From NCBI GenBank assembly GCA_017427885.1, contig JAFRRW010000010.1, positions 124,001 to 188,000 of the forward strand: a DNA stretch of 64,000 nucleotides, given 5' to 3'. The translations under genes were made by a program, and so were the position numbers. The notes beneath the pieces are model-generated. The model ran no database searches. It was given only the letters and a program-made list of their open reading frames with translations, and had not been told where the DNA came from. Positions 1-8,649 of the stretch are shown piece after piece. The DNA comes from Bacteroidales bacterium. Its GTDB lineage: Bacteria > Bacteroidota > Bacteroidia > Bacteroidales > UBA932. The stretch's first letter is position 1, and each line of letters starts with the position of its first letter.

Positions 1-1
1 C

Positions 2-1042
2 GTCCAACTGGTCAGGAAGAATCAGCCTCACGCCCTGGTCTCCAGCCGCGTGGGGAACGGTATGGGAGACTACCAGACCCTGGGTGACATGGAGGTGCCT
101 GTGGCCAACGTCGAAGGACGGTGGGAAGGGATTGACGTAACCCAGGTCGGCTGGGGTTATTCCAGATACGACAATGAATGGAAAAGTCCCGGATATATCG
201 TCCGCAACCTCGTTTCCACCATCGCCCGAGGCGGGACGTGGATGCTCAACGTGGGACCGAAGGCAGACGGCAGCATCCCGGAGATGGCCGCCGCATCACT
301 CAGGAAGGCCGGACAATGGGTCAAACGCCATCCCGAGGCGGTATACGGCGCAGGTCCTTCCCCCTGGGGACACGCCCTGCCCTGGGGAGACGCCGTCCAG
401 CAGAAAGGGAAGTTGGAACTGGTCGTCTTCGACTGGCCCCGCAACGGGGAACTGACGGTTCCCGGATTGAAAACCGGCGTGAAGTCGGCCCGGCTAAACG
501 GAAAGAAACTCGCAATCAAACAGAAAGACGGATGGCTCACCGTAAAGGTTCCCGTCGCCGCTCCGGATGAATACGCCTCAGTCATCGAACTGATCCTCGA
601 CTCCCCTGCAGAGGCCGACGGAGGCCTTGCCGCCGATCCTCGATCGGTTACCGTGCTGCCCGTTGAATTCGCCTCCACCTCGGACTGCCTGGCAGAACGT
701 TCCGGGTGGATGGAAAAATTCGGGGAATGGAAGGTCAGGAATGTCGTACAGCGCTTTAATGATAGTTCGACAGTCACCTGGACGGTGAATTTCAAGGAGC
801 CGGGAGTGTTCGCCGTGGATCTGGAGTATCTCGGCGGGGACACCGTTGAATGGAAGATGGCCCTGGACGGACAGGAGGCCCTCGTGGACCGGCACCGCAA
901 CACTCCGGCCTACGCTTGGTATCCGCTCGGGTGGATCAGTATCGGAAGCCCCGGAATTCACGAACTGACCCTCTCCCCTTCCGACGGTGACATTGCCTCG
1001 GCCAGGGTAGCGGCTATGCGGCTGACCCCCATTGACCTGTAA
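2..1042 (+). CDS. alpha-L-fucosidase (GH29), C-terminal part
   Basis: The 5' end lies outside the window; about 346 codons are visible in frame from base 2. The visible start holds the end of a GH29 catalytic barrel: a GNGMGDY segment, then GGTWMLNVGPKADGSIP, typical of the last strands of fucosidases, followed by an HPEAVYG-type segment. Two beta-rich C-terminal regions follow. The family removes terminal alpha-L-fucose from glycans, in Bacteroidota usually in the periplasm. Catalytic residues and signal peptide are off-window. LMW-PTP follows after 10 bases, probably co-transcribed. Confidence 0.85.
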   Translation, partial: VQLVRKNQPHALVSSRVGNGMGDYQTLGDMEVPVANVEGRWEGIDVTQVGWGYSRYDNEWKSPGYIVRNLVSTIARGGTWMLNVGPKADGSIPEMAAASLRKAGQWVKRHPEAVYGAGPSPWGHALPWGDAVQQKGKLELVVFDWPRNGELTVPGLKTGVKSARLNGKKLAIKQKDGWLTVKVPVAAPDEYASVIELILDSPAEADGGLAADPRSVTVLPVEFASTSDCLAERSGWMEKFGEWKVRNVVQRFNDSSTVTWTVNFKEPGVFAVDLEYLGGDTVEWKMALDGQEALVDRHRNTPAYAWYPLGWISIGSPGIHELTLSPSDGDIASARVAAMRLTPIDL

Positions 1043-1052
1043 ATACCTGTAA

Positions 1053-1508
1053 ATGAAGATATTGTTCGTTTGCCACGGCAACATTTGCCGAAGTCCGATG
1101 GCGGAATTTATCCTGAAGGCCCTGGTTAAGGCCCGCGGGATGGAGGATGATTACCACATCGAGTCCGCGGCGGTTTCGACTGAGGAACTGGGGAATCCGA
1201 TCTATCCTCCTGCGAAGCGGTGCCTGAGCCAGCACGGGGTGTGGTTCGACCCGGCCAAAAGGGCCAGGCAGATTACCCGCAGCGACTATGCCCGTTTCGA
1301 CCGTATCATCTGTATGGACGCATCCAACCTCCGGCTGATCAAGAGGATAATACCTGATGACCCGGAGGGAAAGATTCATCTTTTGATGTCATACCACGGC
1401 TATGGCCGAGACGTAGCCGACCCCTGGTACACAGGGGATTTCGAAACAACCTTCCAGGACATTCTGGAAGGTTGTGAATCTATGCTGGACGGCCGGGATT
1501 TTATCTAA
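1053..1508 (+). CDS. low-molecular-weight protein tyrosine phosphatase
   Basis: 151 aa, a normal length. The P-loop CX5R is at residues 7-13 (CHGNICR, then S), with Cys7 as nucleophile and Arg13 binding phosphate. The general-acid Asp is Asp123 in a DPWY motif. The enzyme is cytoplasmic and dephosphorylates tyrosine; in Bacteroidota such enzymes often accompany exopolysaccharide kinases, but none is nearby. It starts 10 bases after the fucosidase and its last 8 bases overlap the end of the convergent esterase gene. Confidence 0.93.
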   Translation: MKILFVCHGNICRSPMAEFILKALVKARGMEDDYHIESAAVSTEELGNPIYPPAKRCLSQHGVWFDPAKRARQITRSDYARFDRIICMDASNLRLIKRIIPDDPEGKIHLLMSYHGYGRDVADPWYTGDFETTFQDILEGCESMLDGRDFI

Positions 1509-2805
1509 GATACGGCCCGGCGAAACCGAGCATCCACTCCCAGTCTATGGCGGCGATGCCGTGCCCGAGCGGCCTGTGGTAATAGGCCAGACGGGGACCT
1601 ATGGCGGAACGTTCGTAATCACCCGGCCACTCCACATCGGGCAGTCCACCATAACCCAGGAACTTCCACACCGGGCTGGCGGCCTTGAGGGCGAGGAACT
1701 CTCCCCTGGTATCGAACCAGAGCTCATCGAACCCCTGAACCATCAGCGGACGCGGGGCGATGCAGGCGAGCAGGAGATGCTGGTCGAAAGGCATCGACTG
1801 CTCCTTCCCTGCGTATTTGTCATATGAACGACTGTACCAATGGCTGTAACTGGCAACCTCGGTCGCGACATTCTCTCCGAAGCAACGTTTCGTCAGGGGC
1901 GCTCCCCCACCGCCGGTCTGGTTCAGGACGACTGCGGCGAAGCGCTCGTCATATGCCCCTGCCAGCATCGCGGCCTTCCCGAGCCTCGAATAACCCGTCA
2001 GAAGAACCCTCGACGCATCCAGGTCTGGTTCACGGCAGACCAAATCCATACCACGCATAAGACCCCAGGCCCAGGCCATAAGGCTGCTGGTGTTGTCATC
2101 CCGGGATGGGTCCCGTGGTCCCCACAAGTCGAAGATACGGGTATATGCCTCCCTGTCCTGGCCTTCCCGGCCCTTGTCCGGATGCGGATCCGGAGATATC
2201 TCCTCGTAGCAGGCAGTCACGACGGCATATCCCCTGGCAAGCAGCATATTGACCGGAAGAATGGAAGCGGAAGAGGGATTGGACAATGTCCCCCGAGGGA
2301 CCACGGACGCGGGGGAATCATTCACGAGACCGAGGGTGATATCCGGTATAACCACTTCAGTGTCAGGGATGACGGTATGGTTACCCTCATAATTCAAAAG
2401 CATTATTACCGGATACGGTCCTTTCCTGTACTCAGGTGTCAGGATAAGCCAATGGAACGAAGGTCCGCTGCCGTCGGCACGGAAACTCATCTTCACCTGC
2501 CGCCTCTTTGCGTGTCCCGCAAGGGATAGCCCCTCGTCGATGGTTTCCAGGACAAGGGTGTCAGGAGCAGGAGGCAGCTGCCCATACATCTCCCGCTGGA
2601 AAATGTCCAGTATCTCCTTCCGTCGTGCAGGCCAGTCCGTCTTTTTCCTCACCTTGTGCCCGTCAACGAACACCAGCGGATCTTCCAGGGTGTATGGCCC
2701 GACCTTTTCCTCGTCATAATTCACCGGAATCGGTTCCTGGGAACGGAGGACAAAACTGGCGGCCACACAAAGGGCCGCCAGAGAGATGATTTTCTTAATG
2801 GACAT
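1501..2805 (-). CDS. CE15-like glucuronoyl esterase, secreted
   Basis: 434 aa with an N-terminal signal peptide (about residues 1-22). The alpha/beta-hydrolase elbow is GYSRLGK at 271-277 with Ser273 as nucleophile, followed by a glycine-rich LNQTGGGGAP segment; His410 or His415 near the C terminus would complete the triad. This layout fits carbohydrate esterase family 15, which cleaves esters between glucuronoxylan and lignin. The usual GCSRxGK motif has Tyr in place of Cys here. Substrate is inferred from family only. It overlaps the upstream 3-keto-glycoside hydrolase by one base and is last in a upp-led operon. Confidence 0.8.
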   Translation of the reverse strand: MSIKKIISLAALCVAASFVLRSQEPIPVNYDEEKVGPYTLEDPLVFVDGHKVRKKTDWPARRKEILDIFQREMYGQLPPAPDTLVLETIDEGLSLAGHAKRRQVKMSFRADGSGPSFHWLILTPEYRKGPYPVIMLLNYEGNHTVIPDTEVVIPDITLGLVNDSPASVVPRGTLSNPSSASILPVNMLLARGYAVVTACYEEISPDPHPDKGREGQDREAYTRIFDLWGPRDPSRDDNTSSLMAWAWGLMRGMDLVCREPDLDASRVLLTGYSRLGKAAMLAGAYDERFAAVVLNQTGGGGAPLTKRCFGENVATEVASYSHWYSRSYDKYAGKEQSMPFDQHLLLACIAPRPLMVQGFDELWFDTRGEFLALKAASPVWKFLGYGGLPDVEWPGDYERSAIGPRLAYYHRPLGHGIAAIDWEWMLGFAGPYLR

Positions 2806-4154
2806 CAGAGTTCCTTGATCTTGATGTTTCGATACCAGACCTCGTCGCCGTGGTCCTGGAGGAGGATGTTGCCCTCGACATGGTTGCCGAAGTTCGGCCA
2901 GTCACGGTATTTGCTGTAGGCAACAAGGGCGTTCCACTCCTGGTTGTTGCGCTCATACTCAAGGACTTTCTTGTTGTTGAGCCAATGCTCCACGTGATTG
3001 CCCTTCACTATGACCATAGCCACGTTGAACTTGTCTATGTCGAACACCTTGTCCTCGGGGGCGGGAATGAGGTCGTACAGGGAGGCCAGGGTGCGGTTGC
3101 CCTTCACGCCGAGCTTGGCGTCGGGATGGCGCAGGTCGTCCAGGATCTGGAACTCGCAGCCGATAGCCGAGCCGGCGCCCTTGTTCATCGCGGGATCCAC
3201 GAAATACTTGATTCCGCTGTTGGCACCTTCGGTGATATGGAATTCAACCTTGAGTATGAAGTCCTTGTAGGTACGGGTGGTCACGATGTCTCCTCCGTTG
3301 GTCGACTCTCCGCCGTCACTCTTCAGCACCTTCAGGATGCCGTCCTCGATGACCCAGCCCTTCTCAGGGAAACCATCGAGCCTGGCTCCGCGCCAGCCTT
3401 CCGTGGTCTTACCGTCCCAGAGCAGTTTCCAGCCGTCATTCTCCTCGTCGGGAGTGAGTTTGTTGGGGATTCCCACGATTTCCGGAGCCAGGCAGCACTG
3501 GCAGGTCAGGTATTTCTCCACGTCCTTGGTGAGGATGCGGATATCCTTCCAGTAAATCTGCTTTCCGGCCATCACCGAACTGTTAACTGCATGGATCTGC
3601 AGGGCTATGAAACCTTCGAGGGTCGTGTCGTCCCAGAGGTTGGCGCAGGGCACGCCGTTGAGGAAGGTATGGATGGAAGGGCCGAAGCACTCGATGCGCA
3701 CCTTGTTCCACTGGTCCCCTTTCTTGAACGCGGTCCTGGCGTCGGGATTATAGATCATCGGATACAGCCAGCCGCGCCTGGACTCGTCGTAAATACCGGA
3801 CGACCAGGCCCTGTCCGAAGGGTCGATCTCGCACTGGTATCCGTGGACGACGCCGTTGCGATAGTCCTTCCTGCTCTCGCTGCGGAACTGGATGCCGGAG
3901 TTCATGTCAGGATCAACCTTGTATTCGAGCTCGAGGATGAAGTCCCCGTAAACCTCCTTGGTAGTAAGGAAGGAACTGGGGGTTCCCTCCTTCGTGGTGC
4001 CGCGGATCATTCCGTCCACGACCTCGAACTTGGCCTTGCCTCCGAGCTGTTTCCAGTTCTTGAGGTCCTTGCCGTTGAAAAGAGGGGTCCACTCCTGGGC
4101 GGAAAGGGCGGCCGTGCAGCACAGGGCCGCAAAAACGAATATTATCTTTTTCAT
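2805..4154 (-). CDS. secreted two-domain 3-keto-disaccharide hydrolase (DUF1080)
   Basis: 449 aa with a clear signal peptide ([20 protein letters not shown]). It contains two tandem DUF1080 jelly-roll domains, each opening with a characteristic [10 protein letters not shown] or [11 protein letters not shown] segment (about residues 25-205 and 235-449). The repeated NSGIQFRSE / NSGIKYF elements support the duplication. Members act on 3-keto-glycosides or bind glucans. The downstream esterase and this gene suggest periplasmic polysaccharide processing. It starts 5 bases after upp, so the operon mixes nucleotide salvage with glycan functions. Confidence 0.85.
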   Translation of the reverse strand: MKKIIFVFAALCCTAALSAQEWTPLFNGKDLKNWKQLGGKAKFEVVDGMIRGTTKEGTPSSFLTTKEVYGDFILELEYKVDPDMNSGIQFRSESRKDYRNGVVHGYQCEIDPSDRAWSSGIYDESRRGWLYPMIYNPDARTAFKKGDQWNKVRIECFGPSIHTFLNGVPCANLWDDTTLEGFIALQIHAVNSSVMAGKQIYWKDIRILTKDVEKYLTCQCCLAPEIVGIPNKLTPDEENDGWKLLWDGKTTEGWRGARLDGFPEKGWVIEDGILKVLKSDGGESTNGGDIVTTRTYKDFILKVEFHITEGANSGIKYFVDPAMNKGAGSAIGCEFQILDDLRHPDAKLGVKGNRTLASLYDLIPAPEDKVFDIDKFNVAMVIVKGNHVEHWLNNKKVLEYERNNQEWNALVAYSKYRDWPNFGNHVEGNILLQDHGDEVWYRNIKIKEL

Positions 4155-4159
4155 ATATC

Positions 4160-4789
4160 TTATTTTGTTCCGAAAATCCTGTCGCCGGCGTCACCGAGTC
4201 CAGGGACGATGTATGCGTCCTGATTGAGGTGGTCGTCGATGGCGGCGGTGTAGATGTCCACGTCGGGATGATCCGTCTGGACCTTCTTGATTCCCTCAGG
4301 GGCGGACACCAGGCACATCAGCCTGATGTTGGTGCAGCCTTTCTCCTTGAGCATCGAGATGGCGTCGCTGGCGGAGCCTCCGGTCGCGAGCATCGGGTCG
4401 GTCAGGATGACCAGCCTGTCCTGGATGTCGAAAGGAAGCTTGCAGTAATAGACCACCGGCTCGTGGGTTTCCTCATTGCGGTAAAGGCCTATATGGCCCA
4501 CCTTTGCGACGGGGACGAGCGTCAGGAGGCCGTCCACCATTCCCAGACCGGCCCTCAGGATAGGCACTATGGCGAGTTTCCTTCCCTTAACCCTGTGAGC
4601 CACCATCGCTCCCATAGGGGTCTCTATCTCAACTTCGTCGAGGGGAACGTCCCTGGTGATCTCATACCCCATCAGAAGGGATATCTCGTTCAACAATTCG
4701 CGGAAATCCTTGCTGCCGGTTTCCTTGCTGCGCATGATGGTCAGCTTGTGCTGGATCATCGGGTGGTCGATAAGGTGGAGTTTGCTCAT
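4160..4789 (-). CDS. upp: uracil phosphoribosyltransferase
   Basis: 209 aa, the usual length. It converts uracil and PRPP to UMP in the cytoplasm (pyrimidine salvage). The PRPP-binding loop is [16 protein letters not shown] in the C-terminal half, and the N terminus [16 protein letters not shown] is typical of Upp. It is the first gene of a minus-strand operon with DUF1080 and CE15 genes. The region upstream is AT-rich and shared with the divergent C69 peptidase gene. Confidence 0.97.
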   Translation of the reverse strand: MSKLHLIDHPMIQHKLTIMRSKETGSKDFRELLNEISLLMGYEITRDVPLDEVEIETPMGAMVAHRVKGRKLAIVPILRAGLGMVDGLLTLVPVAKVGHIGLYRNEETHEPVVYYCKLPFDIQDRLVILTDPMLATGGSASDAISMLKEKGCTNIRLMCLVSAPEGIKKVQTDHPDVDIYTAAIDDHLNQDAYIVPGLGDAGDRIFGTK

Positions 4790-4864
4790 GGTAGAAGATT
4801 ATTAATTTCAGTAAATATAAGTTTTTTTTGACTATTTTGTACGAGATTTCATATTTATTCTCGC

Positions 4865-6439
4865 ATGAAAAAATTTTTTATCATCCCTCTGCTGCTGATT
4901 GCCGCCATCCCTGCCGCCCGTTCACAATGCACCAGCATAATGGTGGGAAGGAACGCCTCTGCCGACGGTTCGGTCATCACATCGCACAACTGTGACTCCG
5001 ACTACAGGACATGGATGAGGATGGTCCCTGCAGCCGATCACGAACCAGGTTCGATGGAAACCATATACAGCGGCAGGATGCATACCATAACCGCGCTCGA
5101 CAGCACCGGGATGCACGTCAAGGGACGGATCCCCCAGGCAGCGCACACCTACCGCTTCCTCGACACGGCCTATCCGGCCCTGAACGAGAAGCAGCTCGCT
5201 ATCGGCGAGACCACCGTCACAGGACGGGACACCCTCAGGAATCCAGCCGGAATGTTCATGATAGAAGAACTGGAGAGGGTGGCGCTAGAGCGCTGCACGA
5301 CCGCCAGGGAGGCCATTGCACTGATAGGTGATCTTGTGAAGACCTACGGCTACGGAGACAGCGGAGAATGCATCACCATCGCCGACAAGCAGGAAGTCTG
5401 GATGCTCGAGATATTCGGGGAAGGTCCCGGCCGTATCGGAGGAGTATGGGCGGCCGTACGCATCCCCGACAACGAAGTCGGGGTTTCGGCGAACATCACC
5501 AGGATAGGAAAGATAGACACCCGCGACAAGGACAGGTGCCTCGCATCGGACAATGTCTTTTCGGTAGCCCGTGACCTCGGACTATGGGACGGGAAGCAGC
5601 CGTTTTCGTTCTGGAAGGCATACGGAGGTGGTAGGAAGAACTATGGCATCAGGGAATACAGGATACTCTCCGCGCTGGCTCCTTCCCTCGCCCTGGATGG
5701 CGATGCTGAAGAACTCCCCATTAGCGTAAGACCGGACTCAAAAGTGTCCATCGAAGAGGTTATGAGACAGCTTGGGAGCTGGTTCGAAGGTACACCGAGC
5801 GATCTGAGCGCCCGGCTCCTGGTCCCCAATCCGAGATACAAGGACAAGGAAGGTAACATCGTGGAGGGGCAGAGCGAAAAGATTGTCTCTACGGTCGCCA
5901 ATCCCTGGATGAGGGCCGAGGAAGTGGAACTCTTCAGGGAAATGGGAGATTCAGCCATGGTTAGGATCCGCACCGTCAGCGTGCCCTGGTGTTCCTACAG
6001 CACCGTGATCCAGCTCCGTTCCTGGCTTCCCGACGAGGTGGGCGGCGTGGCGTGGATAAGCCTTGACAATCCCGGCGAAAGCCCCCGTTTCCCGATTTTC
6101 TGCGGAAATACCGCTCTCCCCGACCTCATGTCGGTATGCGGGAGCAAGGCCGAACGCGAACACGCAGCCATCTGGCATTTCCGGAAGGCCAACCGCCTTG
6201 CGACAGTGAGATGGAGCCAGCTCCGCAAGATACTTGAGCCTGCAAGGGATTATTTCATCGAAAAAGGGAAGAGGGAACTTCCCTTCGTGGAAAAGACCTG
6301 GCAGGAAATGAACGAATCTGATCCCGAGGCTGCACAGAGGATGCTTGACGGTTATACGGCCGATTTCTTCGGTGCCGAAGTCAGCAAATGGGAGGAACTT
6401 GAAAGGTATTTCTGGAGATTCCTCTGGGGTGGTTTCTAA
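4865..6439 (+). CDS. secreted C69-family dipeptidase
   Basis: 524 aa. A signal peptide ends just before Cys22 (AARSQCTSIMVG); in family C69 (PepD-like) processing exposes this Cys as the N-terminal nucleophile. The NASADGSVITSHNCDSD segment after it is a family signature. It probably hydrolyses dipeptides in the periplasm. A small cysteine-hydrolase lipoprotein gene follows 12 bases later, so the two likely form an envelope-peptide operon. Confidence 0.9.
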   Translation: MKKFFIIPLLLIAAIPAARSQCTSIMVGRNASADGSVITSHNCDSDYRTWMRMVPAADHEPGSMETIYSGRMHTITALDSTGMHVKGRIPQAAHTYRFLDTAYPALNEKQLAIGETTVTGRDTLRNPAGMFMIEELERVALERCTTAREAIALIGDLVKTYGYGDSGECITIADKQEVWMLEIFGEGPGRIGGVWAAVRIPDNEVGVSANITRIGKIDTRDKDRCLASDNVFSVARDLGLWDGKQPFSFWKAYGGGRKNYGIREYRILSALAPSLALDGDAEELPISVRPDSKVSIEEVMRQLGSWFEGTPSDLSARLLVPNPRYKDKEGNIVEGQSEKIVSTVANPWMRAEEVELFREMGDSAMVRIRTVSVPWCSYSTVIQLRSWLPDEVGGVAWISLDNPGESPRFPIFCGNTALPDLMSVCGSKAEREHAAIWHFRKANRLATVRWSQLRKILEPARDYFIEKGKRELPFVEKTWQEMNESDPEAAQRMLDGYTADFFGAEVSKWEELERYFWRFLWGGF

Positions 6440-6451
6440 TGACTGAATTAT

Positions 6452-7117
6452 ATGAAAATGAAAAGAATAGCTTTGGCTGTAACAGTGGTGGCCGCCATCA
6501 TCTCCTGCGAAAGGAAGGACGGCCTCCGCACCGGAGACATCATCTTCGTAGGCATCCCTGCGGACTATGAGGCGGAAACCGACTCTATGGAAAGCGCCAT
6601 TTCCTCGTCCACGGCCGACGGCAGCGCCCTCAATTACATCCACGTGGCGATAGCCGAAGTGGAAGGCGATTCCACCTGGATCATCGACGCCACGATAAAG
6701 CACGGGGTGGACCGCTATCCCCTCGACACCTTCCTCACGGACTTCACCCTCAAGGACGGCTCCTATCCCGTCTTCGAGGTGATGCGCCTGAAAGACGGCA
6801 AAAAGGCCGCCCAGTATGTCGAGAATGCCAAAAAGTTCATCGGACAGCCCTACGACTACGCCTTCCTGCCAGACAACGGAGCCGCCTACTGCACCGAACT
6901 CGTGCACGACAGCTATCTGGCGGATGACTGGACTCCCCTGTTTGAAAACGCCCCGATGAATTTCCTGGACGCAGACGGCAACCTTCCCGTCTATTGGGAA
7001 AAACTCTTCGCCAGACTCGGCGCTCCCGTCCCCCAGGGCGTTCCGGGAACGAATCCCCAGGAAATGAGGACGTCCACCCTCCTGGAGAAGGCGGACGTCG
7101 ACATAACCGGAAAATAA
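6452..7117 (+). CDS. YiiX/YebB-like cysteine hydrolase, lipoprotein
   Basis: 221 aa. The N terminus has a short hydrophobic stretch ending IISC (Cys19), a likely lipobox. The permuted NlpC/P60-type core has a GDIIFVG strand, His64 in YIHVAIAEV and Cys147 in AYCTELVHDSY, the expected catalytic pair with circularly permuted order. Members hydrolyse peptide or amide bonds in envelope material; the substrate here is not known. It follows the C69 dipeptidase by 12 bases. Confidence 0.82.
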   Translation: MKMKRIALAVTVVAAIISCERKDGLRTGDIIFVGIPADYEAETDSMESAISSSTADGSALNYIHVAIAEVEGDSTWIIDATIKHGVDRYPLDTFLTDFTLKDGSYPVFEVMRLKDGKKAAQYVENAKKFIGQPYDYAFLPDNGAAYCTELVHDSYLADDWTPLFENAPMNFLDADGNLPVYWEKLFARLGAPVPQGVPGTNPQEMRTSTLLEKADVDITGK

Positions 7118-7118
7118 A

Positions 7119-7134
7119 GATTCAGGGCTGAATC
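7119..7134. terminator. weak bidirectional hairpin between convergent genes
   Basis: GATTCA and TGAATC arms flank GGGC in the gap between the converging YiiX-like and serine-hydrolase genes. No long T-tract follows, so termination activity is inference. Confidence 0.35.
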
Positions 7135-8352
7135 CTATTTCATCCTTCCGGTATATTCATTAAGTTTCTTGTTGTCAAGGGTCTGCGAGAAGAACTTGTC
7201 CGCAGCCTTGTTCATATCGTCGTTCCAGGTCTGGTCGCCGAGGACCTGTACCACCCAGAGCCTGAGCTGTTTCTTGTGCCAGTTCACGTTGCAGTTGGTA
7301 CCCCAGGCGCCTCCGTGGCCGAACCACTCATCCTCTCCGTCGTGTTCGGGGGCGTTCAGGCCGAGTGAATACCCACCCATACCTTCAGGACGGGTAGAAA
7401 GGGCCAGGATGCTCTTCACCGTCTCCTCCTTGAGGACACGGACTCCGTTGTCGCCCATTCCGAGATTCATCAGCATCTTGTAGAACTTCAACTGGTCAGC
7501 GGCGGTCGTCCAGATGCCGGCTCCGGCGGAAGCGACCATCTCGGGATCGTCATAGGGACGCTGCGACCACCCATTCTCCAGCCTGTACACGGCGGGCTTG
7601 TCCTTCGAGACGTCATACATCTCCACCAGATGCTTCAGCTGTTTTTTAGTCGGCCGGATGCCTGTGTTTTTCATTCCCAGAGGGTCCAGGATGGCCGTTT
7701 TCAGGTAATCCTCCCACTTCATTCCGGTAACTACCTCCACCACGGCGGCGCCTATGTCGATTCCAAGGTTGGAATAGCTGGCCTTAGTACCAGGCTCGAA
7801 CATAAGTGGCGTATTGGCCGCCATGATGGCCGCCTGACGGAGCCGTACTCCCCTGTTCCATCCGCCGCCGGGAATGTTGTCCCGCTTCGCAACGCTCTCG
7901 AAGGCAAAGCCTCCGGTGTGGTTCAGCACCATACGGATCGTAAGCACGTTCTTGGCCTTATGAAGCGTCCTCACCCCGTCCTTGTCTTCATCCAGCACCC
8001 AGAGTTCACTGAACTCGGGCAGGTACTTGGACACGGGATCGTCCAGCGAAATCTTTCCGTCCTCCACAAGTTTGGCGATAGTGACGCCGCAGAAGCCCTT
8101 CGTCTGGGAGCACTGCATGAACACGTCATCGAGCCTAATGGGACGTTTCCTTGCCACGTCGGAATAACCGATGCAGCAGGTCTCCTGCACGCCGTCGTTG
8201 TACAAGATGCTGATGGCGCCGGGCAGAACGCCGCTGTCGACATAGGGTTTCAACGCCTCCCGGGCGTAATTCGTCTTGGAATCCTTCACTCCGGGACCGG
8301 CCGTGGCGGTAATGCACACGGTCAATGCCAAAAACAGAAACAGCCGTTTCAT
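7135..8352 (-). CDS. secreted serine hydrolase, class C beta-lactamase fold
   Basis: 405 aa with a signal peptide (to about residue 19). Catalytic SxxK is SQTK at 82-85, the YxN motif is YSN in GTKASYSNLGID, and the third motif is HGG in GHGGAWGTN. These place it in the beta-lactamase/esterase/DD-peptidase-like family; it need not confer resistance. The genomic context does not define the substrate. It is monocistronic, with its own -7 box upstream. Confidence 0.88.
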   Translation of the reverse strand: MKRLFLFLALTVCITATAGPGVKDSKTNYAREALKPYVDSGVLPGAISILYNDGVQETCCIGYSDVARKRPIRLDDVFMQCSQTKGFCGVTIAKLVEDGKISLDDPVSKYLPEFSELWVLDEDKDGVRTLHKAKNVLTIRMVLNHTGGFAFESVAKRDNIPGGGWNRGVRLRQAAIMAANTPLMFEPGTKASYSNLGIDIGAAVVEVVTGMKWEDYLKTAILDPLGMKNTGIRPTKKQLKHLVEMYDVSKDKPAVYRLENGWSQRPYDDPEMVASAGAGIWTTAADQLKFYKMLMNLGMGDNGVRVLKEETVKSILALSTRPEGMGGYSLGLNAPEHDGEDEWFGHGGAWGTNCNVNWHKKQLRLWVVQVLGDQTWNDDMNKAADKFFSQTLDNKKLNEYTGRMK

Positions 8353-8365
8353 AATGATTGCAATT

Positions 8366-8403
8366 GAGTTTGTTTTAGTTTTAGTTTAACAAACTCAAAG
8401 ATA
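8366..8403 (-). promoter_or_regulatory. promoter -7 box and leader hairpin of the serine hydrolase
   Basis: On the minus strand TATCTTTG (8396-8403) fits the Bacteroidota -7 consensus TAnnTTTG. Just downstream, in the leader, GAGTTTGTT (8366-8374) and AACAAACTC (8388-8396) form a perfect 9-bp inverted repeat. No clear -33 TTTG is present. Confidence 0.5.
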
Positions 8404-8428
8404 AGAATTAATCGGGAAAATAACCATA

Positions 8429-8554
8429 CTAGGCCTTCACGACTTCCACGACCTGAAGGTCGAGATCGCGCATAAGGCCCATCAGGGCGTTGAAGCCGTC
8501 TCCTGCGGAGATGAGGTTCTCAATCTGGCTGTAGTTGTAATCCGTGAGTTTCAT
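8429..8554 (-). CDS. 41-residue small protein, unknown
   Basis: An ATG-to-TAG frame of 41 codons starts MKLTDYNYSQIENLISAGDG and ends LQVVEVVKA. It has its own strong -7 box (TACCTTTG at 8582-8589) 27 bases upstream of the ATG, which supports expression. No membrane segment or lipobox is seen; composition is acidic and helix-like. I do not recognise a family. The gap to the metallophosphoesterase upstream is 95 bases. The promoter carries a dyad resembling that of the WYL operon at 56.5 kb. Confidence 0.55.
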   Translation of the reverse strand: MKLTDYNYSQIENLISAGDGFNALMGLMRDLDLQVVEVVKA

Positions 8555-8581
8555 AATACCGTAGTTTTACCTTTTCTGATG

Positions 8582-8618
8582 CAAAGGTAAGGCACGAATG
8601 TACCAAACTACAGTACAA
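8582..8618 (-). promoter_or_regulatory. promoter with TTGTAC dyad for the 41-aa ORF
   Basis: On the minus strand TACCTTTG (8582-8589) is a consensus -7 box. Upstream lies TTGTAC-N9-GTACAT (to 8618); its TGTAC/GTACA arms are perfect. The first T is 36 bases from the last G of the -7 box, identical to the spacing in three promoters of the island at 56-58 kb. Confidence 0.5.
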
Positions 8619-8649
8619 GTAAGAAAAATTACAAAAAACTCTGCCGGAA

